A stretch of DNA of 11,453 bases from Desulfobacterales bacterium C00003060. GTDB lineage: Bacteria; Desulfobacterota; Desulfobacteria; Desulfobacterales; C00003060. The translations under genes were made by a program, and so were the position numbers. The notes under the pieces were generated by a model. It was not told where the DNA came from. It did no database searches and worked only from the letters and a program-made list of their open reading frames with translations. Of this stretch, positions 1 through 5,604 are shown piece by piece. Each line of letters opens with the position of its first letter. The first letter of the stretch is position 1. The stretch covers positions 1 to 11,453 of the forward strand of contig MAXP01000039.1 in NCBI GenBank assembly GCA_001751085.1, given 5' to 3'.

Positions 1-52
1 CTATTGATGTTCATGGCCGGCGAAAAAGTGTCATTTGTGGCCTTTCGAGGTA
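1..52 (+). mobile_element. Palindromic MITE-like element, copy 1 (right end only)
   Basis: These bases match the last 52 bases of the complete copy at 5448-5604 base for base, ending in CGAGGTA followed by TA. The rest of the element (about 105 bases) lies left of the window. It encodes no protein. It is in the same orientation as copy 2 and opposite to copy 3. The sequence directly after it, read on the minus strand, is the 5' half of a cobalamin riboswitch, so this copy interrupts that RNA. Confidence 0.9.
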
Positions 53-54
53 TA

Positions 55-154
55 TGACTGTCCCCAGTGGCTTTTTGCGGCTTTCGTCCCCGATTACAGC
101 GGCGGGCCCGCTCCCGATTTTAACGGGATTCCCTATTAAGTCCATTAGGACACC
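55..154 (-). promoter_or_regulatory. Cobalamin riboswitch, 5' half, cut by MITE copy 1
   Basis: Read on the minus strand this shows the conserved landmarks of the adenosylcobalamin (B12) riboswitch in the right order: GGTGTCC at 154-148, GGGAAT at 133-128, GCCGCTGTAA at 103-94, GACGAAA at 88-82 and GCCACTGG at 71-64. Paired segments around them (for example TCCCG with CGGGA) fit the aptamer core. The family binds cobalamin and switches off B12 synthesis, transport or B12-independent isoenzyme genes. The expected 3' part (a GGGAAGG-type segment and the AGTCAGGA...CCTGCC box) does not follow: 10 bases after GCCACTGG the sequence runs into TA and the MITE end. The regulated gene lies off the left edge, so its identity is unknown. 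Identification is by recalled consensus, not a covariance search. Confidence 0.85.
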
Positions 155-163
155 AAATATGCC

Positions 164-191
164 TTTATCAGAAAATGCCTGCTGATGTCAA
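164..191 (-). promoter_or_regulatory. Sigma-70-type promoter of the cobalamin riboswitch transcript
   Basis: On the minus strand there is a perfect -35 box TTGACA (191-186), a 16-base spacer and a -10-like GATAAA (169-164). Read one base later the -10 is ATAAAG with a 17-base spacer. A start about 7 bases downstream falls near 157, just before the first conserved riboswitch bases at 154. That spacing supports both calls. Confidence 0.7.
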
Positions 192-311
192 GGCGGAAAC
201 AGGGGAAACTCAATCCGGTTTTTGCAGATTTATAAGAGATTCCTTGGACTTGCGCATAGTCTTTGATGAATTTTTATTCAGAAATTTCCGTATGACATGA
301 AAGGAGGAATG

Positions 312-594
312 ATGAAAAAGAAGGTTTTGCTTGTGGTCTGTGTGGGCAGTGCCGTACTCCAGTTGTGCCGGGGGAGCCAGCCATCGCCTGCTTACGCCGC
401 TTTGGGTATTGAGGATTGGGTGAGCGACGCTGCCACACATGTAGGCGCTCCTGACAACAGGATTGAAACGTTCGTTAGAACTTGTCCTGACGCCCCAGGG
501 CAATGACATGATCCTGGTACTTGGACCCGGGGTCATCGCTCACCCAATTCCAATTCCTTTCTATCATGCTCTTACTGGTGGTTCAACCACTTAG
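312..594 (+). pseudogene. Small secreted protein gene, apparently frameshifted
   Basis: I do not recognise the family. The likely start is the ATG at 312, with the ribosome-binding site AAGGAGG at 301-307; ATGs at 297 and 309 are badly placed for it. The first ~28 residues form a clear signal peptide: a lysine-rich start, the hydrophobic run VLLVVCVGSAVL, and an AYA-like cleavage site. The open frame stops early at 504-506 (64 codons). From about 443 the next frame is open to a TAG at 592-594 and reads like natural protein (SLELVLTPQGNDMILVLGPG, then PIPIPFYHALTGG). A single base change near the AAA at 466-468 would join both parts into a protein of about 93 residues. The alternatives are a genuine 64-residue product or programmed frameshifting. 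The gene is divergent from the riboswitch promoter and convergent with the HU gene. Confidence 0.5.
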
Positions 595-607
595 CGATGT
601 CTGTAAT

Positions 608-880
608 TTATTGAACCCTATCCTTAAGAGGTTTTCCTGGCGTGAACTTGACAGCCTTGGAAGCTGGAATCTGGATCTTTTCCCCTGTGCTCGGATTCCG
701 TCCTTCTCGTGCAGCTCGATCAACAACTTTGAAGCCCCCAAAGCCCACGATTGAGGTGGGATCTCCCTTCTCCAAAGCTGAAGCAATACCATCAAAGACG
801 GCATTGACTGCTTTACCCGCAGACGCACCGGTGATGTCTGCCTGCTCTGAAACAAATCTTACCAAATCTTCTTTCTTCAT
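608..880 (-). CDS. HU-family nucleoid DNA-binding protein
   Basis: This is a 90-residue member of the bacterial HU/IHF family, small dimeric proteins that bend DNA and compact the nucleoid. An N-terminal helical half (MKKEDLVRFVSEQADITG) is followed by the family signature: VGFGGFKV, then the DNA-clasping arm with RNPSTG and a lysine-rich end (residues ~46-85). The arm proline that intercalates into DNA is in RNPSTG. The ATG at 880 is chosen because GGAGG lies 7 bases upstream; an in-frame ATG at 898 would add six residues without such a site. Length and motifs are standard for an HU homodimer subunit. It is a single-gene unit, with a 15-base palindrome upstream at 935-949. Confidence 0.95.
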   Translation of the reverse strand: MKKEDLVRFVSEQADITGASAGKAVNAVFDGIASALEKGDPTSIVGFGGFKVVDRAAREGRNPSTGEKIQIPASKAVKFTPGKPLKDRVQ

Positions 881-934
881 TTTTTTCCTCCAATGCAACA
901 GTCCAAAGGTTCAGTTTGGGTCAATACACCGTAA

Positions 935-949
935 TTGAGTTCAACTCAA
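935..949. promoter_or_regulatory. Perfect 15-base palindrome upstream of the HU gene
   Basis: TTGAGTTCAACTCAA is a perfect inverted repeat (7 + 1 + 7) 54 bases upstream of the HU start. A second, weaker inverted repeat (CTCAA...TTGAG) overlaps it at 945-960. Position and symmetry would suit an operator for a dimeric regulator. I see no convincing -35/-10 pair, and no known operator is recognised. Confidence 0.3.
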
Positions 950-1047
950 GGCTTTTTGAGCATTTTGGGTTTTGGAACTTCCGTTAGAGGAGAACGAACC
1001 ATCAGCCTTTTGGGGATGTCAATTCATGATGAAAAAGTATTTTAAGC

Positions 1048-1704
1048 CTATGCAATAGACTTGAGGGTTGCCTCAAGTTTTCCTTGTTTTTCAACGAGTT
1101 CTACGTATCCGCCGTGGACCAACATTCCAGGGTTTAGGATGATTGTGTCTCCAATTCTGTCTTTCCCTACTGCTTCATGAATATGCCCGGTGAGGCAGAC
1201 CTGCGGCTGATATTTTTCTATGAATTCACGAATCGAGACACTACCGACATGATGTCCGCCGCCCACAATGTCTACATTGGTGTTATAAGGGGGCGTATGT
1301 GAGACCAAGACCTTCAACGTGACGTGTTTTATCTCTTCATATCCTTTTTGAACAAATTCTTTTATCTCCTGTTCGGTATATTCGGTGGGAGTATTGAAAG
1401 GTGTGTGGTTTGAGCCCCCGACACCAAAAAAACCGACCCCCTGAATAATAACGCCTTTTGAGTGAAGATTGATTCCAAGGTCGTCCAGGTAACGCTCTAC
1501 CTGGCTCTGGTCCATGTTTCCAGGCTGGGCATAGAGATTAGGATTATAGCGTGATACAGTCTCTATTACCTTCTTTGCTTCCTCAGCGCCACCAAAGTCC
1601 GTCAAATCCCCGGTAATTATTACACAGTCTGCGTCGGAGAGCCCGTCGACCTTTCCTACGTTTTCGGGCTGATCATGAATATCGCCAAAACTGATGATTC
1701 TCAC
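1048..1704 (-). CDS. Calcineurin-like metallophosphoesterase
   Basis: This 218-residue soluble protein of the calcineurin-like phosphoesterase superfamily is a two-metal hydrolase of phosphate esters. All metal-binding motifs are present in order: GDIHD (D8, H10), GDLTD (D33), GNMD (N63), SHTPP (H136) and GHIHE (H174, H176). It is a single-domain protein of the small YfcE/MJ0936-like size, with no signal peptide or membrane segment. The substrate cannot be told from sequence; phosphodiesters are typical for this group. The start is a GTG at 1704, supported by GGAGGGA at 1717-1711 with a six-base spacer. It stands alone, 167 bases upstream of the HU gene on the same strand. The family call is secure, the substrate is not. 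Confidence 0.9.
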   Translation of the reverse strand: MRIISFGDIHDQPENVGKVDGLSDADCVIITGDLTDFGGAEEAKKVIETVSRYNPNLYAQPGNMDQSQVERYLDDLGINLHSKGVIIQGVGFFGVGGSNHTPFNTPTEYTEQEIKEFVQKGYEEIKHVTLKVLVSHTPPYNTNVDIVGGGHHVGSVSIREFIEKYQPQVCLTGHIHEAVGKDRIGDTIILNPGMLVHGGYVELVEKQGKLEATLKSIA

Positions 1705-2167
1705 AACTGTTCCCTCCGTTCCTGCATGGTTTCCTTCTTGATCTATAGCTTTTCAGAAAAATACTTGCAAATTTGCGGGATGAATGGCTCTGGTAACCAT
1801 GTGAAATTATGCTAAAATGATGTGCGGTTTAACTCCGCAATCCGCAATCCGAAATCCGAAATACTACAGGGTCATTCTTTCCTGTTGCCAATTGAAGCAG
1901 TTGATCACCTGATTTGTCAAATCTTTTTTTCAATTCCGGTTCGTCCTAAAGATATCTCAGAGTCCCGCCTCCTGCCAACCGACGGCTTTCAGCGCGATGA
2001 ACGCCTGTCACAAGAGGTAATGCAAGACCCAAACACCTTTACATTTTTTACACGAAATGATAGTCCTGAACGCGTCAAACACTTGAGTGGAAATTGGTTG
2101 AGTGGTTGTTACGTTGGCTCCAAAAATTGCGACCTGTGGAGGCAGATTATTGGAAGAATACGGGTCT
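1705..2167. other. 463-base intergenic stretch, no convincing gene
   Basis: This stretch lies between two divergent genes. It holds a short TGCGG...CCGCA inverted repeat (1823-1839) running into four tandem heptamers (1834-1861, listed separately). An open frame at 1822-2175 covers most of it but has no good ribosome-binding site, begins inside the repeat and has a composition unlike a protein, so I do not annotate it. The promoter of the FmdE gene should be here; none stands out. Confidence 0.6.
1834..1861. repeat. Tandem heptamer repeat, four units
   Basis: Four consecutive 7-base units: TCCGCAA, TCCGCAA, TCCGAAA, TCCGAAA. From memory, similar runs of this heptamer are common between genes in Desulfobacterota; that was not searched. 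No coding role is visible. Confidence 0.8.
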
Positions 2168-2803
2168 ATGAATGATCTTGGTCATACGCCGTCAGCTCTC
2201 GGCGACAAGTTACCGGAAGACCTGAAGCGTTGCATTGCATTTCACGGCCATCTGTGCCCTGGGCTGGTGTACGGTTACCTGGTTGCCAAAAGGGCCGCAG
2301 GACTTCTTGGCCTTCGTCGTTCGCGGGACGAAGAAGTTGTGGCCATCAGCGAAAACGACACATGCGCTGTGGATGCTCTGCAGGTCTTGCTTGGCACGAC
2401 CACAGGAAAAGGGAATCTGCTCCTGAAGAATTACGGAAAGAACGTCTTTATAGTGCTTAATCGTTCAGACAAGCGGGCTCTTCGCTTTTCGCGCAAGTGC
2501 GTTTACAGGTACGAAGGAGAGTACCCAGACGAGTTTGCCGAACTTGAGGCCGCCTTTGCTGCTGGTCGCGCAACCATCAAACAGCGAATACGCCAGAAAT
2601 GGCTTAAAGCCATGGACCTTCTTTCCAAGCCCTTTGATGCAGTATTTGACAGCAAGGAAATGGAATGCCCTGAGATCCCTTATGCCCCCCTGGCCCCTTC
2701 TGATGCATGTGCCTGCTGCGGTGAGATGACCATGGCGACCAAGATGACTGAAACGGGCGATGGCAGACGCCTCTGTATCCCGTGTGCTGAGAAAGAGCCC
2801 TAA
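2168..2803 (+). CDS. FmdE-family protein with C-terminal zinc ribbon
   Basis: This 211-residue protein belongs to the family named after formylmethanofuran dehydrogenase subunit E. The signature FHGHLCPG is at residues 25-32, followed by the typical core (GYLVAKRA, then SENDTCAVDALQVLLGTTTGKGN). The H-x-H-x3-C cluster and the downstream cysteine are the expected metal-binding residues. The C-terminus adds a small zinc ribbon: C181/C184 (within CACC) and C203-x2-C206. In methanogens the family accompanies a molybdenum or tungsten formylmethanofuran dehydrogenase. Bacterial stand-alone copies have no settled function and are often found near molybdopterin or redox genes, none of which is visible here. 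The ATG at 2168 fits the start of similarity; a GTG at 2102 in frame would add 22 atypical residues. The ribosome-binding site is weak (GGAAG about 12 bases away). The radical SAM gene begins 117 bases downstream on the same strand. Confidence 0.85.
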   Translation: MNDLGHTPSALGDKLPEDLKRCIAFHGHLCPGLVYGYLVAKRAAGLLGLRRSRDEEVVAISENDTCAVDALQVLLGTTTGKGNLLLKNYGKNVFIVLNRSDKRALRFSRKCVYRYEGEYPDEFAELEAAFAAGRATIKQRIRQKWLKAMDLLSKPFDAVFDSKEMECPEIPYAPLAPSDACACCGEMTMATKMTETGDGRRLCIPCAEKEP

Positions 2804-2920
2804 CTTTTCAAACAGTTCGGGTGCGCTTGAAGTTATGGTAACAAGCCTCCGGGCAAGCAGAACGACTTCACTTGTTGTTCGCATTGTGCAATCAAGGCGA
2901 AAGGAGAGCGAACCGGTCAA

Positions 2921-4768
2921 TTGGAACGTACTATTTTGGTTTCGACACCTTGGCCCCTTTATAGCCGGCCTTCCATTCAGCTCGGTGCCCTTAAGGCCTA
3001 TTTGGAGGCCCCGTTTCCCGAGTTGAAGGTGCACGCCCTTCACATCTATCTCCAGGTGGCCGAATCCATTGGATACGAACTTTACAGGGCCATCTCCGAA
3101 AGGACCTGGTTGGCAGAAAGCGTTTACGCAGTCTTGCTATTCCCTGAGCGAGCAAAGGAAATTGAAAAGGTCTTCTACCGAGAGGCCAGGGGTAAGCCTA
3201 ACCTTCGCAAGGTCGATTTCAAGACGCTGACGTCACAGGTCAGGGATGTGTCCAACTGTCTTATTAACGGCGTGGACTGGGAGGGTTGTACACTTGCGGG
3301 TTTTTCAATATGTCTTTGTCAGCTCACCTCTTCGCTTTATTTTATCAGGCGCATCAAGAAAAAGTTTCCAAATCTTGCCATCGTGGTAGGCGGGTCTATG
3401 TTCGTTGGAGACTCAACGCGAAACCTGTTTAAGGTGTTTCCCGAGATCGATTTTGTGGTCAATGGTGAAGGCGAGCTTCCGCTGAGCCGGTTGGTTCGGC
3501 ATCTCAAAGATCACCAAAGCCACAACGAGATACCACCGATTCCAGGGGTTGTCACGCGGAACGCTGCAAGAGATAGCGCGTCTGTGTCCTTCTGCCAAAT
3601 GGAGACCCTAACTAGCCTCCCACATCCTGACTACGATGACTATTTTCGTGTGCTTAAGACATTCGCCCCCGAGAAGACCTTCTTCCCTACCGTTCCAGCC
3701 GAGATATCCCGGGGTTGCTGGTGGCGCGTGCCATCAGGTGCAGGCAAACACTCGGGGTGTGCCTTTTGCAACTTAAACCTTCAATGGGATGGGTACAGAT
3801 CCAAGGGCGTGTCCCAGGTCGTTTCAGAGGTCGATCACCTGACCACAAGGTACAAGACACTGTCTGTGGCCTTTATGGATAACCTGCTTCCGGTAAAAGA
3901 GTCCGAAGAGATCTTTGCCAGGCTTGGCAAGCTGAACAAGGACTTTCGTTTTTTTGCCGAGATGCGGGGCTCCACCCCAAGGCATGTGTTGGAGGCAATG
4001 CAGGTCGCAGGAATGCACGAGGTCCAAATCGGTATTGAGGCCCTCAGCACACGGCTGCTGAAAAAACTTAACAAAGGGACGTCAACAATCCAGAACCTGG
4101 AGATCATGAAGCACTGCGAAGAACTGGGTATTGCGAATGTTTCGAATCTGATACTCAATTTTCCCGGCAGTGACCACCAGGATGTGGAGGAAACCTTGCG
4201 GAACTTGGAGTTCGCTTTGCCGTTTCGTCCACTGAGGTTTGTCCACTTCTGGCTTGGCCTTGGAAGCCCTGTGTGCCGAACTCCGGAGGCCTTTGGACTC
4301 ACGGCGGTCTTCAACCACCCGAATTATGCTGCCATATTCCCGCCGGATATCTTCCGTTCCATGCGCTTTATGATCCAGGCCTATCGTGGCGATCTTGGGT
4401 ATCAGAGAAAACTCTGGCAACCGGTAAAGAAAAAGGTAACGGCATGGAAAAAGGTGTATGCCGAACTCCACAAGGGTCCTTCGCACACGCCCATTCTCAG
4501 CTTTCGGGATGGCCGTGACTTTTTGATCATACGCCAGAAGAGGCCAAACGCCGAATCCTTGACGCACCGCCTGGTTGGAACGTCCAGGGCAATATACCTT
4601 TATTGCCAGAGGCATCGTTCGATGAAAAGCGTCCTGGCCCATTTTCCGGGGGTGGCTGAGGACAGGATCACCCCTTTTTTGAGGATGATGGTTGACAAGA
4701 AATTGATGTTTGAAGAAAACGGGAAATACCTGAGCCTGGCTGTGCCGGTGAGGCAGATGAATCGTTAA
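2921..4768 (+). CDS. B12-binding radical SAM protein, RiPP-maturation type
   Basis: A 615-residue enzyme. The N-terminal ~200 residues look like a cobalamin-binding Rossmann domain (STPWPLYSRPSIQLGALKAY at the start, VVGGSMF and DFVVNGEGELPLSRL later) without the classic D-x-H-x2-G histidine. A radical SAM domain follows, with its iron-sulfur cysteines at C266, C280 and C283 (CWWR...CAFCNLN), then an EMRGSTPRHVLEAMQVAG barrel segment and IGIEALS. The C-terminal ~70 residues (LVGTSRAIYLYCQRHRSMKS...KLMFEENGKYLSLAV) resemble a PqqD-like peptide-recognition winged helix. This layout is that of the family annotated as RiPP maturation radical SAM C-methyltransferase. The first cysteine gap is 13 residues, far longer than the usual CX3CX2C. 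No precursor peptide is visible nearby, so the substrate is unknown. The start is a TTG with AAGGAGAG 12 bases upstream. Radical SAM plus B12 is firm; the RiPP assignment is moderate. Confidence 0.85.
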   Translation: MERTILVSTPWPLYSRPSIQLGALKAYLEAPFPELKVHALHIYLQVAESIGYELYRAISERTWLAESVYAVLLFPERAKEIEKVFYREARGKPNLRKVDFKTLTSQVRDVSNCLINGVDWEGCTLAGFSICLCQLTSSLYFIRRIKKKFPNLAIVVGGSMFVGDSTRNLFKVFPEIDFVVNGEGELPLSRLVRHLKDHQSHNEIPPIPGVVTRNAARDSASVSFCQMETLTSLPHPDYDDYFRVLKTFAPEKTFFPTVPAEISRGCWWRVPSGAGKHSGCAFCNLNLQWDGYRSKGVSQVVSEVDHLTTRYKTLSVAFMDNLLPVKESEEIFARLGKLNKDFRFFAEMRGSTPRHVLEAMQVAGMHEVQIGIEALSTRLLKKLNKGTSTIQNLEIMKHCEELGIANVSNLILNFPGSDHQDVEETLRNLEFALPFRPLRFVHFWLGLGSPVCRTPEAFGLTAVFNHPNYAAIFPPDIFRSMRFMIQAYRGDLGYQRKLWQPVKKKVTAWKKVYAELHKGPSHTPILSFRDGRDFLIIRQKRPNAESLTHRLVGTSRAIYLYCQRHRSMKSVLAHFPGVAEDRITPFLRMMVDKKLMFEENGKYLSLAVPVRQMNR

Positions 4769-5089
4769 CCGTTCACAGGTTCAGGGTTCAACGTTCAGGC
4801 TTAGGGAAAAGACTGAAATTGGACCCCCGAAAGCCTCGTAAAAAATGGGAGCTGTGCGGTTAGGTTTCGGTTTTGCTGTTCCATGAAAATCGTGTATTCA
4901 CCGCAAAGACGCAAAGAGCGCAGAGATAGATGATTTTCCCTGAAAAAAGAACCTCTGCGACCCCTGCGTCTTGAGCGAAGCGGGCGGTGAAAAAATGGAA
5001 CGGGCATATCCCAAGAGGTCGGGAATGGCGGGCAGGTTTGTGGGGATGTGGGAGCGGGCGAGAAAACTTTAATAGTGTAAGGATAGACC
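4769..5089. other. 321-base intergenic stretch with repeats
   Basis: No open frame here looks like a gene, including any RiPP precursor. The stretch contains GTTCA motifs at 4771, 4779, 4786 and 4793 (spaced 8, 7 and 7 bases) directly after the radical SAM stop codon, and the inverted repeat at 4878-5001. A weak ribosome-binding site (AAGGATAG) ends it just before the next gene. Confidence 0.6.
4878..5001. repeat. Dispersed-type inverted repeat, about 124 bases
   Basis: Nested inverted arms in mirror order: GTTCCAT (4878) with ATGGAAC (4995), TTCACCGC (4897) with GCGGTGAA (4984), AAGACGCA (4906) with TGCGTCTT (4965), and GCGCAGAG (4918) with CTCTGCG (4953). The whole would fold into a long interrupted hairpin with an AT-rich loop. 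The CGCAAAGACGCAAAG text is, from memory, a widespread intergenic repeat in Desulfobacterota and some other phyla. It shares no sequence with the 157-base element elsewhere in the window. Confidence 0.75.
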
Positions 5090-5437
5090 ATGAGCAAATA
5101 CATGCAATTGACGGTCCGAATTCGTCCTTATTACAGGAAGGGTTTCAAGAAGGCTTACCCCAAGTTGGCCCATCGTTTCAGTTACCTGGATGAGGCTTGG
5201 GTGGAGGGGAATCCTTCATTCTTTGAAATCGCAGGGAAACTCGACAAACTCCTGTACCAATTGGAAGGCGATCCCCCCTTCAGGGAGATCCTCCTCAAGC
5301 ACAGATCAGCACTTCACAAGCTTTACGAGGATGTTGAGGAACGTATTGCCGATTGGCACCTGGCAGAGGCTGATCGGGTACTGTATGAGATGGAGGACAT
5401 TTTTGATGAAATAGAAGCCGAAGTGGGGAGGATATAG
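5090..5437 (+). CDS. Uncharacterised 115-residue helical protein
   Basis: I do not recognise the family. The ATG at 5090 has a weak AAGGATAG ribosome-binding site about 6 bases upstream. The N-terminal ~30 residues are basic (YYRKGFKKAYPKLAHRF) and the rest is predicted helical. It ends in a strongly acidic stretch (residues ~85-113, YEDVEERIADWHLAEADRVL, then DIFDEIEAEVG) that could form a coiled coil. It has no signal peptide, membrane segment or cysteine pair. It is probably real: codon use resembles its neighbours, and the charge segregation is not what a chance frame gives. It lies 321 bases downstream of the radical SAM gene on the same strand; a functional link is speculation. It ends 10 bases before MITE copy 2. 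Confidence 0.7.
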   Translation: MSKYMQLTVRIRPYYRKGFKKAYPKLAHRFSYLDEAWVEGNPSFFEIAGKLDKLLYQLEGDPPFREILLKHRSALHKLYEDVEERIADWHLAEADRVLYEMEDIFDEIEAEVGRI

Positions 5438-5447
5438 ACTGGTTCTA

Positions 5448-5604
5448 TACCTCGGAAGGTCATAAATGGCGGTTTTCTCGGTGAGTCATGGGCATCAAGA
5501 GCAAGGCGCGAAGGCGCGGAATAGCTGGCTATTGCAAGCCTGAGCAACGCGGCTATTGATGTTCATGGCCGGCGAAAAAGTGTCATTTGTGGCCTTTCGA
5601 GGTA
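5448..5604 (+). mobile_element. Palindromic MITE-like element, copy 2 (complete)
   Basis: A 157-base element flanked on both sides by TA. The ends are inverted repeats of about 22 bases with three mismatches (TACCTCGGAAGGTCATAAATG against TACCTCGAAAGGCCACAAATG). Inner inverted segments also match: CATGGGCATCAA on the left, TTGATGTTCATG on the right. At the exact centre is AATAGC-TG-GCTATT (5520-5533). It is about 96% identical to copy 3 (seven differences over 161 aligned bases, flanking TAs included). It carries no transposase, so it must be mobilised in trans if active. TA flanks suggest an IS630/Tc1-mariner-like partner; this is inference. It sits between two convergent genes and supplies the end of hisD. 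Confidence 0.9.

Noticed and set aside
1822..2175. 117-codon plus-strand open frame before the FmdE gene
   Set aside because: It begins inside the tandem heptamers, has no ribosome-binding site, overlaps the FmdE start and its translation has no domain-like character.
4769..5089. RiPP precursor peptide for the radical SAM enzyme
   Set aside because: No short frame in this gap or in 2804-2920 has a ribosome-binding site with a leader-like and core-like sequence.
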